64,000 nt of DNA from Phyllostachys edulis (Eukaryota; Streptophyta; Magnoliopsida; Poales; Poaceae): positions 51,091,268 to 51,155,267 of the forward strand of contig CM070566.1 in NCBI GenBank assembly GCA_036346405.1, in the 5' to 3' direction. Numbering within the stretch: the first letter of the stretch is position 1; every line of letters begins with the position of its first letter. The position numbers and the translations under genes are program-made. Under the pieces are notes generated by a model, which saw only the letters and a program-made list of their open reading frames with translations, was not told where the DNA came from and did no database searches. Shown here piece by piece: positions 48,620-60,744 of this stretch.

Positions 48620-48970
48620 ATTAATTAACTCTTTTTTTAATTTTTATTTTAAAGTTAACTCTCGAGAACTTTATTTCCAATTCTGACCTTTTTTTTGTCA
48701 CGTCACCACCCGTGATGTGATAAAACAACGCTGTCACGCCATATGATAAGTCCGCTAAATAGCACTTTTGGTTACGCCATTGGTCGTAACGTAATCAAAC
48801 AACACTGTTACGCCACGGGTGATGGTGTGACAAAAGTTTCCTTCAGATATGGGCTGGTGTCACAGTGTTGTTTTGTCATACTACAGATGGTGGCGTGACT
48901 AAAAGGGTTAGAATTAGAAATAAAGTTCGTCGATGATTAACTTCAAAATAAAATTTTAAAAATGATTAAT
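48620..48970. mobile_element. MITE with about 60-75 bp inverted termini at the transporter 3' end
   Basis: The left arm (AAAGTTAACTCTCGAGAACTTTATTTCC near 48650-48680, split by small differences) is mirrored by the right arm near 48915-48965. The middle has repeated GTCACGCCA / GTTACGCCA words. I could not define the target duplication. Its right arm overlaps the last codons of the transporter pseudogene. Confidence 0.6.
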
Positions 48971-51530
48971 TGAAGCTTGAATCTCCTCCAAGGTCTTGCC
49001 TTTCGTCTCCGGCACGACCTTCACAATGAACAAAATGGCCACGGCACGAACGAAGGCGAAAAGGAAGAATGCGCCTGCATGATTCTCAAGTTAGACAAGC
49101 AGACTCCAGGAAGTGTTCAATCCAAACTTACATGCCAAACTAGCAAATTATTCGAGCATGCAAATGTAACCTAGGGCCAAAGTTTGCTACTGAAGATTTG
49201 GCTGACCTGAAGAACTCCAGTTCATGAAGAAATTGAAGGCGTAAGAAACTGCAATTGAATCGAACCAGTTCAACAATCACCAAGCTTCCACTGATTCCTT
49301 TTATATTTATGGGAAATATCTGCATCCAATCCGATCAAGCATGTGAATGTAACATTTAATTTCTCCCTTCATATGGTATTCGACCAAATTGTCAGTTCAG
49401 AAGCTGGAAAATTTTGATTGTCTCCAACTCTACCTGACATTATGTAACGTCCTATTTTCGGACGAGTAATAGGAATTACTTTTTGGTTTTCTCTCTTCGC
49501 CGTAATTCAAATTACCAAACTAATTACGAAAACCTCCTTTCTCCTTTTTAGCTTGGGTTTGTGTTTCAAATGTCCTTGACCTTTGAAATTCAAATTCTGA
49601 TTTGAACCCCCAAGCTTTTTTCGAATTTGGCCTCCTTTTCTTTTGGGCTCAGCCCATTCCCCTTTTTGGGCCAAGCCCATCTTTCCTCCCGGCCCACCTG
49701 CCCCATCTCCTTGGCCCAACACCCTGCCCCGGCCACCTTTTCTTTTCTCCCTCCCCGACCTTTTTCTTGGCCCAAGCCAGCACCCAGCGCCCTTGTCATT
49801 TTCCCCTGGCATCTTCCTCCTCCAGCCAGCCCGAGCCGCTCTCCTCTCCCCTAGCATGCTCATGGCGCCAGCCCTCGGTGCCGCGCCGCTTCTGGCCCCC
49901 TGCCACTCGCACGCCCTTGCTGCACCGCCGCTTGCTCAGCACGCCACCTCCTCGCCCCGTCCCCTCGGCGCAGTGTCGCGCCCGTGCCTTCCTCTCCCTC
50001 TGCACATGCATGCACTTGGCCAAGGCCTGCCAGCCCTCGTTCGCGTGCTCTCTGCGACACCGCTTGTGCCTTGCACGCCACTGGCCTCTGACACTCCTCG
50101 CTGCGCCTCACCAACCCCTGCCCTGTCCTCTCCGCACGCCTGCGCTGTGCACACCATCGCCACGCCTCCTCGTGGACTGCGCACCCTCCAACGGCTTCGA
50201 GCTCCCTCCCGTTGGCTCTCACCCTCCCCATAGCCTATAAAGCCTCCCCTGTGCCCCCTTGAGCTCTCCACACCGTCCCTTGGAGCCCTGTTATGCCCAC
50301 CACAAAAATCGCCCGTGCTCTATTTCGGCCACCGCCGATCAACCGCTCTGGCCAACTTCCGGCGCCGCCGCCCCCGTCACCGTGCGCCACCCACCTCTAG
50401 GAGCATTTCACCTCAAACCCCTTCGACTTTCATCCACCGCAGCCGCCGAATTTGGTCTCCTTCCTCGCCTCCGGTCGTCGACTTCACCATCACCTGTCGC
50501 TGTCCACCGCCGTCCTCCGGTCCCCTTCTTTGTCCCGGTAGGACCATCTCGCCGGGAGCCACCTTGTACTCACTTTCCCCGACTCAACCCACCATCGAAC
50601 CCCTCCGCCGTCGTAGCCGAAGCTGCCGCCGCTGCTCAGCTCCGCTGCATCGCCGCTCCAGCCACCCTCCAACGCCGCCACCACCATCACTAGCTCCCCC
50701 CTCGCCTCCACTCCCCATCCTGGCGTCGCCATCGACGCTTCTGCTCACCGGCGACAAACCGACCAGGCTACGCCACGTTGTCGCCACGCATGGCATGTTT
50801 GGACCGCCCGGATTCCCCATCATTAGCATTAATGACCGGTCCTTAAGACCTAATTGCAATCATTAGTGTTAATGATGCCCTAAACCTCCCCCTTTGTTTC
50901 ACTAACTTGCGGGGCCTACGCACAGTGAACCGCCAGGACCCCCCCCCTTCTTTGTGACTGCCCAGTGGACCCCGCTGCTGTGCCGTGGACCAGCGCCCTG
51001 TGCACAAAAACCCGATCCATGGCACTGTGCTATGGACCATTACCTTCCCCTCTCTCTCTTATTTCGATTTAATCTTCGTAAATTCCGTTCTCCTCCGTTA
51101 TAGCTCCAAAAATTATGAAATAAATTTCAAAATTTTGTAAATTCAAGATATTGCTAAAGGAATAGGTCTTGTTAAATTTGGAGTTCATTTGTTTATTCTT
51201 GTGTATTTATTTGCTCTCTTTGCCGTTGTGCCTTTTTCCGGTATATTCACCCGATTAGGATTTGAAGATCGCGGAGACCTCCAAGTTGATCGAGCTCAAG
51301 AATATCAAGATCCTCTTGCCTTTAACCAAGGTGAGTCAATGCTTTGCTCATATTGATCCTACATTTTATGCAAATTATATTCATTTAAATTAACCAAAAT
51401 TGCATGCTTTAATTCTTTAATCACATGTATGTTAAAGCTTAAGGTAGTTAAATACCCATTTGATGATTAATTAATTAATATGCCATCCATTAATATTTGA
51501 ATCCACTCTTCCATGTCACCCTAGTAACTA

Positions 51531-51787
51531 CTCCCTCTGTTCTTTTTTTACTTGACTTCCTAGAATTCGTGCTGTCAAAATTTCTAAAGTTTGGCCACCA
51601 ATAGATTTAAAACTATCTAGATTGACTACATAAAAATTATAACATTAGATTTGTCGTTAAAAATATTATCATAATATTATAATTTTATTACTACATCTTA
51701 ATGTAAAGTTATAAAAAGTAACGGTTAAAGCCGCATCTCGAAGACCGCAAAAAGTAAAAAACGTCAAGTAAAAAAGAACGGAGGGAG
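51531..51787. mobile_element. Stowaway MITE inside the solo LTR
   Basis: It starts CTCCCTCTGTTC and ends GAACGGAGGGAG with flanking TA duplication. The next inner bases TTTTTTACTTGAC and GTCAAGTAAAAAA also pair. 257 bp, no coding capacity. Confidence 0.92.
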
Positions 51788-51994
51788 TATATGGTAATTA
51801 CTAGTATAGGTTGTACTTAAGCAACATGCTAGTCTAGCTTAAGTACCGGGACATTAAATGTCCCAATCATCATCCTTTAAACATAAAAGTAGATTTGGGC
51901 AGTCATTGCGAGGAAATGACTGAGATGGTTGAGTTGATGTATTTTACTCCTCAAAAACCCTAATTGCTATTCCTATCTGGGCGGAGGATATGAT

Positions 51995-52083
51995 GAATGG
52001 TGTAATGTGGTTGGGTGCTAATGTAGCCCAAAGAATGTTGGTTGTGAATGGTATAATGTGGATGGGTACTAATGTAGCCCAAG
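51995..52083 (+). repeat. Short direct duplication inside the solo LTR
   Basis: A unit of 37 bp starting GAATGGT and ending AATGTAGCCCAA occurs at 51995-52031 and again at 52047-52083 with few differences. Confidence 0.8.
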
Positions 52084-53825
52084 GAGTTGGTGTATAGAAT
52101 AAACCGCCCAGATAATCCCTAAGGACTTAATCTTGTCATGACCCCCTGTGTAAAACAAGTACAACCACAAGTCTGCAAAATACAACTTGGCCTAGTAAAT
52201 TTATTAGACCCTGAAAGTCATCTCACTAATGAAATGTGCAAGTGTGGACGTAGTCCAGCTTGAATGGGACACCAAGAAAGGGTGAGGTGCCTGCTACGAC
52301 TAGTTGTAGGGGTGACATCCCGCACAAACTTATGGGACCCACCACAAGCGTGGCCCATACGGGTAAGATGATGGAAGGGGCGAGGTAATTTGAAAGGTTA
52401 CTGTGATGGTCGCTCAACTACATGACTACGGAATCATATGGGGTAACGAGTATGACTATCTCTTGTGGGTACAATGTACAACCTCTGCAGAGTCTAAACT
52501 GTTTAAACAGCCGCGCCTACGGTCAAAGGCGGACATGAGAACTTTACTTGAGTTAGTTCTATTTCAAAAACCTTTGTGGGTGGAATAAAAATGTGGAGGG
52601 CTCACCTAGCCCTGTGTTTGGAATTTACCTGAGCCTTCAAGCTCAGCAGTGTTAATAATGGAGGTAGCTCCAATCAAATGAAGCATAAGGTAGAGTTTCC
52701 GATGAAGGGAACCTCTACTGAATTTAATATTGCACAATTACTCTCTTTAATAAAATGCAATTTGTTAAAATGCTAAGTGATAGGAATTTGTAATTATGAT
52801 AATTGAAAATGTTGCTTTAGCAAATAAAAGAACCCGAGCCATCCTTGTTTAGCCTTGCATGTATATTATTGCATTGTGTGTTGGTTCGCGAGCACGGAAG
52901 TTGTGCTCATCCTCGCTCTTTCCTCCAAAACCCTCAGAAGCAGGAAATCCCGAAAACTACACATACTACGAGGATCCCGAAGCTGGAGGTCCAGGAGAAG
53001 ATGAAGCGTAGTTAGTCCTAGTTGTTCTAGTCTCGCCTAGTCTAGTTGACTCCGTTGGTGCTTGCGTGCATTCTATATTATCTGAGTCTTTGGGTAATAT
53101 CGGACGCACACGGGTTTCCCCAGTCACTTGCCTATGGAGAGATGTGCTCTACCCCCTTTTGCTTCCATTGTCGCTTCCGCTTTTGTAATGTAATCTTTGG
53201 CCTTATTCGGCCCTTTTGTAAAACCTGACCCGATGCGGTCTATGTAAACTCTGTGTGTTAATTAATGAATGGTATGGTTTAATCTATGACGTGTATGAAA
53301 TGATTCAGCAATGTGTCTGTGAGTGTTAACTACTGATCCACGAAATAGCACAGTGTTTTCACAGAGGATTTGGGAATCCGGGTCCAACACATTATGACCC
53401 AGGGAACTGCCCCCATTCCTATTGAATAGCTCGCAATGTAGACCTGTTTCAGTTACAAAAAAGGATTTAACATGAACTGAGCTTCACATAAATTTCAAGT
53501 TTGTCCAACAAAATGAAGCATCTTTGGATGTACCAGTATGACGGTGAGCGCAATTGTTGGGACTTGCTCCAAGAATAGCCCATGAATCTACAGGCAAAGC
53601 AACGCGCTTCGGTTTAAATTTCATAAAAAGAGAGGATATAAGAATTAAGGAGTACTATCAGCTTAGAACGTAATGAAAGTTACCTTCAGATAAAATGAAA
53701 TTGCTGACATAAGAGAGCCAATAAGGAGTGTAGATGTTGAAATCTGAAGAAGAAAATGAAACGGCGAGGCGTTAGTTTCGCAGTACTTTCTACAGTAACT
53801 GTTTCTGAGTACTGGAAATTGAAGT

Positions 53826-53891
53826 ATGCTTACCAACAGCAGTGGCTTTCTCCCACTTATGCTTACCAACAGTAGTGGCCTTCTCCCACTT
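53826..53891 (-). repeat. 33-bp tandem duplication across a transporter splice donor
   Basis: Two copies (53826-53858 and 53859-53891, two differences) each contain, on the minus strand, AGTGGGAGAA(G/A)GCCACT, then CTGTTG and the donor GTAAGC. The exon for SGRRPLLL therefore has two identical donors 33 bp apart. Confidence 0.88.
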
Positions 53892-55107
53892 CTGTCCATC
53901 AGTAGCGCTCCAAGCGCTGTGATCGGCGCCTATTATGAACAGCATACACAGTCAAAACTTTTACTGAGGAATTTGGTAAATTTGATCAAGTTCTGCACAT
54001 ATTTATTCTTCTCACCTGGATACATCCCATCAAGATTGTTCCTAGGTTTCCTGAAGTGAATCCTGTGGTAATTAAGTACCAATTTAGTCCCATTTCTCAA
54101 ACTGACAAAATCGAGCATTCTGAAGTCTGAAAATTGTCAGTTTACCAGCTGATACAAAAGTTTCACTGGCATAGAATAGGATCCCATTTGTCCCCACAAA
54201 CTGCTGGAACACCATTAGACCGACACCGACAATGACAGGACGGATGTAGGAACTGCTGAAAAGATCCTGAATTCCAGCCTTTTGAAGATTTTCAATGGTC
54301 TCAATGAATTCCTGCATGGAGTAATTCCTGACAACGTCACAATTTGCTTCACTGGAAATGTATCCGACAGCTATGATTTTAGCAACGTCAAACCTTGATT
54401 TCTGCAGCTTCAAGGGAGACATCTGCGTCTTTCCCACGGATGTGTTGTAGTGCTATTTCAAACTCCTTTTGTCGGCCTACCTTTGCCTGTGGTATACATT
54501 TGGTGCTTAATTGTTAAGTGACAATTCAGACTCAGATTGAAAGATGTTATTCGGTACCTTACCAGCCATCGAGGGGATTCAGTAATGAAGAAGAGACCAA
54601 AAGTGAGAAGTATGCATGGAACAAGTCCTATATATGTGTCAAAAGGGCAAATTATCAGCTCATGGCTTCAATTTACCACATGACCAGATGATGATATGGA
54701 ATATTCTTATATGTACGTACCAGCTATGACCAGCATGCGCCATGTCACAATCGTACCGACAATACGTAACAGATAAACCAGTGCATACCAGCAACTGCAG
54801 TTCAAACAGCCATTCGAGAGTTCTTTCTAAAAGTGCACCAAGACTTCAGACTGTTCATATTTTGTTTTAAGAGAAAATTTTACTTGGTTCAATGTTGTAA
54901 GCCCCCGTGAAGATCTTTCGGAGCTATTTCTGCTATGAAAACCGGTACCTATTCATTTACAAGAGCTCCTGTCAGTGAAGTTAAAGAATATAGACACTGT
55001 CCAAGAGACTAGTCTTTCTGGTGCTTAGCTGCATCACGTCAGTAATTTCTGTTATTGGTGATCATACCACATACGAAAATATTCCTACTCCGAATCCGGT
55101 GCAGAAT

Positions 55108-55814
55108 CTGTAATACCAGTAGAACGGCAAAAAGAATGGAAGTGAAATTGAGAACCCATTTTTACCAATTTACCACCCAACAGTAGAAGAAAACCAACAG
55201 GAGAGAGAGAGAGAGGGAGAGAGAAGGGGATAAGACCAAGCCCCATCAGAGAGACATCCAGCCGAGAGCACAACCAAGCAAAGCACACAACTAGAGTCCT
55301 TCTACCAACCGAGAGCTTCCACTGTCAAGAGCAGCAAGCACAACCACCATCCTTCCCTCCACCGAAGGCAATACCCACAGCAGAGCAAGGCAAAACCAAG
55401 TATGTATCCCATCCCTCCATCTTTTGTCCATCCCGATCGAGCAAGCATCGCACAACGCTTTCATGCGTAATTAAAGGGGGGGGGGTGAGAGAGTAGACTT
55501 CCTTGGTTAGAGGCCAGTAGGAGGCGACGGCCGGGCCGGTCGGCCGATTCTTGCCGACGCAAATGCAATGAGGCAGAAAGAGCCGGCAGGAGGCGCCTGC
55601 GGTGGCCGGAGGCGAGCCAGTCAGCCATGGTGGGCAGGAGAGGCGTGGGAGGCGCGCTGGGGTCTGACGAGCCGGGCTTGGGTCTTGCGTGGGGAGAGGG
55701 GCTCTTGTGGCGCAGGAGCGGAGGTCGGGCCATCACAGTGGGGAGAAGGGGCCGGCGGAGCTCGGGCCGCCGGAGGCTGATGGCGAGGCGGCGAGCTCGA
55801 GCGGCACCCATGGG
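55108..55814. other. Region beyond the broken transporter 5' end
   Basis: The upstream transporter exons expected here are not found. A GA-rich stretch lies near 55201-55228 and a G-run near 55476. From about 55500 the sequence is GC-rich with no recognised gene. It appears to be the outer sequence into which the hAT and copia-like elements inserted. Confidence 0.4.
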
Positions 55815-57190
55815 TAGGGGTGGATAACGAGCTGACTCGGCTCGGCTCGGCTCGGCTCGTTAAGATAACGAGCAAAAAACTAGGCTCGGCTCGGCTCGTT
55901 AAAAACTCGAACTCGACTCGTTAAGCTCGTTAGGCTCGTTAGCGATAAACATGGTGAATCTTATCAGTTATCAATGTTTGGATGGTAAACCTTTGTGTTG
56001 TGAGAAAGCAAACCTGTTTTCAGTAATCAAATCAAAACTTATCAACCAAAAATGTATAAGTTTTTGAATGCTTTAATACATATTTCCCAAACCCATGGGA
56101 TGTTTACACTTTACATAATTACATGGCTGACATCATTGAATGCATCATATGATGAATTGATGATCTGATCTCCATCATGTAAATGTGAAGATGCAATTAC
56201 AATTTCATTGATAGGCAACACATATGGCCCCCTTCTCAATCAGATGCACACAAGATCTTAATGTACATGAAGCTTGACAAAACATCAGCAAAATTATGAA
56301 CTAACAAATTATGAACTTAGTGTATAACAATACTCAGAAATCAGTGTAAATTATCATTCCAAATGGAGGCAGAGCGATCCACCAAAGACCACCACTCACC
56401 AGGCAAGGCAAGGGCAAGGTGAAGAGCCGAAGAGGGAGGCCGTGGTCGGGACTAGGGCAGGAAGAGCCGAAGAGGGAGGCCGAGGTCGGGACCGGACTGG
56501 AGCACGGAGGTGGCGGAAGAGGGGGCGGCGGAAGAGGAGGCGCCCATGCCAAGGGGAGGCGGCGAAGAGGTGGGCGCAAGAGGAGGCGGCGCCATGGCCA
56601 GCAGTGGTGGCGGAGGTGGGGTCTTGGCCGTGCCGTGTCTTGCATGAAGCAGGTGAGGCGGCGGAGGTGGGGTCTTGGCGCTGTGGGTCAAGCGGGAGAT
56701 GGCGGTGGAGGAGGTGGGGTGCGGGCGTCTTGGCCTGCGGCCAAGCGGAGGTGGCGGTGGAGGAGGTGGGGTCTTGGCGCATGGCCGCATGGCAAGCGGC
56801 AGGTGGCGGAGTGGGGTGGGCGGCGCCACGGCTGAATCGGGAGGAGGCGGCGGGGAGTAGGACCAGCAGGTCACAGCATAGAAGGAGATGGAAGGTCAGG
56901 TTAGGACTTAGGAGGACTTAGGGTTGAGGCAGAGGCTTGACTCCCTTTAGCGCCTGCGAACTGTGGCATCGGTCGGGCAATTTGGGCAGCTGGGTGCTGG
57001 TGGTGGGTTTACTGACGAGCCTAACGAGCTAGCGAGTTGCTCGCAAGCCAGCTCGGCTCGGCTCGTTAACAAAACGAGCTTTTTTGTCAGCTCGGCTCGG
57101 CTCGTTAAGGGACCGAGTTCGAGCCGAGTCGAGCCGAGCCCTTAACGAGCCGAGCTGGCTCGCGAGTTTCGGGCTTTTTTTCCACCCCTA
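55815..57190. mobile_element. Non-autonomous hAT-like element rich in GGCTCG repeats
   Basis: It starts TAGGGGTGGATAACGAGC and ends with the inverted TTTCCACCCCTA. The perfect 8-bp target duplication CCCATGGG lies at 55807-55814 and 57191-57198. Both subterminal regions are packed with GGCTCGGCTCGTTAA words in inverted orientation. The central GC-rich frames (56330-56920) do not resemble a transposase. Confidence 0.88.
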
Positions 57191-57201
57191 CCCATGGGAG
57201 C

Positions 57202-57632
57202 TGTAGGAAATTAATCTTGACTTAGTATTTGCATTTAGTTGCATGGAAGGAGTAGTGGACTGAGTGCGCACATGTGCATGCAATCTGTGAGACCAATCGG
57301 AGGCACATCGCAAGAATTAGTCGTGAGTTAGTTGTGCTCATGAGCCGTGAGTTCAGGCTAGTGGCGTGAGTTGAGTCTGTAATGTTAGTTTGTTGAGTAG
57401 TTAGTTTTGCATGCACCTGGACGTGTGAGTCATGGCGCTAATCCAGGAAGTCAGTGGACGCTAGTAGTGGTTGTTAAGCCTAGTGCTATAGTCTATTTAA
57501 CTTTGGTTGTATCTAGTACACGGAGATTGAGAAGAGAGAACAATGTAGTTCAACAAATGGTAGTGTGCGTGTGTGTCCACAAGTATGTGTTGTGTGTGTT
57601 TGAGTGAGTTTTCTCCTAGGTTAATCCCAACA
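57202..57632 (+). repeat. Left LTR of the copia-like element
   Basis: 431 bp, from TGTAGGAAATTAATC to AATCCCAACA. It differs from the right LTR by scattered substitutions and small indels. Confidence 0.88.
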
Positions 57633-58759
57633 ATTGGTATCAGAGCGAGGAGATGCTACCCGGCGTGGGCGGCGAAGCGATTTGAGCGCTGCGCAGCCTG
57701 AGAACAGTGGTGCGGCGTGGCGGGCAATGCAATGCACGCGCCGACGGCGCGGCAGCGGATGTGCCAGAGCGCATACGTGCAATGGCGGCTAGAGCGAAGC
57801 GCGCTTGAGCATGCATCTGAAGCGGCACGAAACAGCTCATGCATGCATGTGCGATGGTCATGCATTGCACTAATGCATGCGAGTCAAAGAGCGATAGCCC
57901 ACTAGCAATGCGATGCGATGGTGCGCAGCGGCATGCGTCGGCGGAGGTGCACGCGCCGCGGCGGCGAAGCAGCTGTAGCACCATGTGCCGTGAACGTGGC
58001 GGTGGAGGTCCGTGCGGCGTGGCGAGGCGGCGTGGTGTCTTTGGAATCGCCGCGTGGCGTCTTGCCGCACCGACGACGGCGACGTGATTGCCGCGGAGTA
58101 GGCTGACGACGGTAGTCTCCACAGGAGGTGGAGGCTGGCGGCGGCAAGATGAGGTGGTGCGAAGCCACCGGAAATGAGTCGGCATGAGCCCAACAAACGG
58201 CGATGGCATGGAGGCCGTCGTCACAAGAAGAATCGGAGGTCGGAGTCGCCTGGTGAGTAGTATCACCGGCGGCGAAGTTGTGGCGGCCAAGAGGTAACGG
58301 TGAAGAGTGGAGGCAGCGTGTCTCCAAAATACATGTTACCAAGGAGCGTCATCATCAACCGACAAGACAAGATGGGCGAATGTACTGTCCATCTCCGTGA
58401 ACCGACGAGAAGAAGCTGCGGTGGCGTCTATGTTCACGGTCGTGGATGGCGGGGGCGACTGCAATGTCCCTCAAGAGTGATCGCGTGGCGAGAGCGACTG
58501 TACTGTCCCTCAAGGAGTGCACCACGTGATAGAGAAGTGGCTGCATGGATTCGGCTACACATAAAGGAAACTTGTGTTGCTAACCCGTGTCGAGTGGGAA
58601 GGTGGAACTTCTTGAAGATAAGTGTTGAAGACCGCTAATAGCGCGATGAGTCGTGCAAGAGGAGCCGCTGCGTGTGGCAACAAAGATAAAGCCGCTGCAC
58701 GTGGCAAGAGGTTGCGGGTGATCCGTCTCAAGAGTCGGCATGTCAAGATTAAGGAGGAT

Positions 58760-59197
58760 TGTTGGAAATTAATCTTAACTTAGTATTTGCATTTAGTTGC
58801 ATGGAAGGAGTAGTGGTGAGTGCGCACATGTGCATCAACGACTTCGCATGTCTTGAGACCTAGTCGGAGGCACAGCAGAAGAATTAGTCGTGAGTTAGTT
58901 GTGCTCATGAGCCGTGAGTTCGAGCTAGTGGCGTGGGTTGAGTCTGTAACATTAGTTTGTTGAGTAGTTAGTTTTGCATGCACTGGGCGTGTGAGTCATG
59001 GCGCTAATCCGGAAGTCGATGGGCGCTAGTAGTGGTTGTTAAGCCCAGTGCTATAGTCTATTTAACTTTGGTTGTATCTAGTACACGGAGATTGAGAAGA
59101 GAGAACAATGTAGTTCAGCAAATGGCAGTGCGCGTGTGTGTCCACAAGTATGTGTTGTGTGTGTTTGAGTGAGTTTTCTCCTGGGTTAATCCCAACA
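58760..59197 (+). repeat. Right LTR of the copia-like element
   Basis: 438 bp, from TGTTGGAAATTAATC to AATCCCAACA. It includes an extra short segment near 58838-58860 relative to the left LTR. Confidence 0.88.
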
Positions 59198-60509
59198 GGA
59201 ACGGCACACCGGGGCGCGACCGGGCGCAAGGGGAGCTTGGGGTGGCACCGGAGAGCGCGGTGCGTTGGGCATGGCCGACGGCACCGGTGGGCCCCATGTC
59301 GGGCTGGGAGCCAGAGAAGGTGGCGCCATGTGCCGGCCTTCGGCCGGAGAGCACCACCAAGAGAGAGAGAGAGTGAGCGGGTGAGGAGATCAGGCTGAGG
59401 CATGAATGGCTTTTGCTAGGAGAAAAGAAAGGGGAGGAGAGAAAGAAAAGAAAGGAGGATAGAAATTAGGAGGCATGTGAATAAATTTTTATGCATCAGG
59501 TTAAATATTTTGGGCACCGGGTCAATGGATTAGTGCTCGGTGAGAGGGGTTTGTTCGTGTTGTTTTGCGCATAGGATCAATGACGTCTATATGTGTACAT
59601 GTATTGCTACCCTGTGTTGGGTCTGGTTGAATGCATGTTTAGGTGGAGGTTCTAGAACAGCATCATCCGCATGTTACTCCGCTTCGCTTGGTTAACAGAC
59701 AAGTGCATGGTAAAGCGATAGCCTGTAAGTGCTATGAAATATGTAATGTTTGCATTATATGATGATGCTTATGGTAATGGCAATAATGATGGAACGAGGT
59801 AAGCAATGAGGCTACCCTGTCAATGATGATGATGATGATGAACCATGTTAATGACAATGGATATATGCATTTGCATCATGGCAAGAATGCACGAGCTAGG
59901 TCGGTGAGAAAGTCATGTAACTATTCCGGTGAGGTTAGTGAGAAAGATACATGACTAATCCGGAGTGCTCTAGATGAAGTCTTACATCTGTAGGGACTAG
60001 ATAAAGTCCTACAATGTAAGGACCCCATCCTAACGAAGATGGGGGAAGTGTGTGTCATCGACGGGTGAACACTCTGCTATACCGGTATCAGCTGATAAGA
60101 TGCATATGAGCATGAGCATGATGGTACATTCACATATATGGACAGTCCAATGAGCAAATGAGCATGTAGAATAATGATGCATTGCACTAATGTAAAGTTA
60201 ATGATGGAAATAATGATATGGTTATATTTATATTGCTGTGGCAGTGTTTATCGTTTGTATTATGTGCTTGCTGAGTCTTTGGACTCACCCTTGTTTATTT
60301 TGGTGTTGAGGTGAATGATGAAGTTGACAGACATTGGGAAGGGAGAATAGTACATCCACGTCACATGTAGTTACTAATGCAAACCATCATTCTTAGATAT
60401 TCCACTTCTGCTATATTATGTCTAGTTGTTAAATTAGTTGCGCAAAGTTTGTAATGAATAATGTGTAGTGGTAGCATTCTGTGTCCAGGTGGCGGGTTGG
60501 GGTGTTACA
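59198..60509 (+). repeat. End of the LTR of the terminal gypsy element
   Basis: The sequence ends GGGGTGTTACA directly before a primer-binding site. It includes the word TTGCTGAGTCTTTGGACTCACCC (near 60267), usual in the LTR of Tekay-like chromoviruses. Its left border is not visible; it may continue left of the copia-like and hAT insertions. Confidence 0.55.
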
Positions 60510-60523
60510 GTTGGTATCAGAGC
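60510..60523 (+). other. Primer-binding site of the terminal gypsy element
   Basis: GTTGGTATCAGAGC directly follows the LTR end. TGGTATCAGAGC is the complement of the initiator Met-tRNA 3' end. Confidence 0.85.
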
Positions 60524-60744
60524 GGGCATTAGGTCCGTGGTGAAATTTTTTTAGACCTTGGTTGATAATTACTAAAACTTGATCTAGGCCAAATAATTAA
60601 ATTAAACTTGACACACTTTGGTGCAAAGTAGGATGGGTTTTCGGTCAAGCGTTGCATATATGTTTTAGCTAGTTATGTTGTTGACATGCATTGTTACGAG
60701 GTAACTATTTATGAATTGATTGTGTGAATGCTTGTTGGATGTGA

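Larger units (their letters stand above)
49443..53389 (+). mobile_element. Solo LTR, 3.9 kb, inside an exon of the transporter
   Basis: It starts TGTAACGTCC and ends CCAACA, with the 5-bp target duplication CATTA on each side (49438-49442 and 53390-53394). No gag, pol, primer site or second LTR is visible inside, so it is most likely a solo LTR of a gypsy-type chromovirus. Its many proline-rich open frames (49600-50870) are not convincing genes. It contains a Stowaway MITE. Confidence 0.85.
48956..55107 (-). pseudogene. ERD6-like sugar transporter pseudogene
   Basis: These are remnants of a major-facilitator sugar/H+ symporter of the plant ERD6-like group (normally about 12 membrane helices). 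Minus-strand exons in gene order: 55068-55107 (FCTGFGVGIFSYV), 54884-54948 (VPVFIAEIAPKDLHGGLTTLNQ), 54721-54794 (LLVCTG...), 54563-54628 (GLVPCILLTFGLFFITESPRWL), 54394-54486 (AKVGRQKEFEIALQHIRGKDAD), 54146-54327 (KAGIQDLFSSSYIRPVIVGVG...FVGTNGILFYASETF), 53867-53929 (APITALGALLMDRSGRRPLLL), 53683-53743, 53534-53587, an exon split into 53395-53443 and 49434-49442, 49207-49319 (IFPINIKGISGSLV), and 48956-49074 (VPETKGKTLEEIQ). The N-terminal exons are missing beyond 55107. Frameshifts lie near 54757-54768, at the 54394/54327 junction and near 49265-49274. A solo LTR splits the PWVIMSE exon. Sequence similarity remains high, so loss is probably fairly recent. Confidence 0.88.
57202..59197 (+). 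mobile_element. Small non-autonomous copia-like LTR retrotransposon
   Basis: LTRs at 57202-57632 and 58760-59197 are close copies, each starting TGT(A/T)GGAAATTAATCTT and ending TTAATCCCAACA. The primer site ATTGGTATCAGAGC (tRNA-iMet) follows the left LTR and a purine-rich AAGGAGGAT precedes the right one. The flanks GGAGC (57197-57201) and GGAAC (59198-59202) look like a target duplication with one change. The 1.1 kb interior has no recognisable gag or pol and is GC-rich, so it must depend on another element. Confidence 0.9.

Noticed and set aside
49602..50866. Overlapping Pro/Ala/Arg-rich open frames of 110-210 codons
   Set aside because: All lie within a solo LTR bounded by the CATTA duplication, occur in several frames on both strands, and resemble no protein.
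56396..56921. Gly/Arg-rich open frames of 100-160 codons on both strands
   Set aside because: They are inside the non-autonomous hAT element and come from GGCGGAGG-type repeats. No transposase motif is present.
57640..58290. 216-codon minus-strand frame in the copia-like element
   Set aside because: Antisense to the element, His/Arg/Pro-rich, no family match; judged a composition effect.
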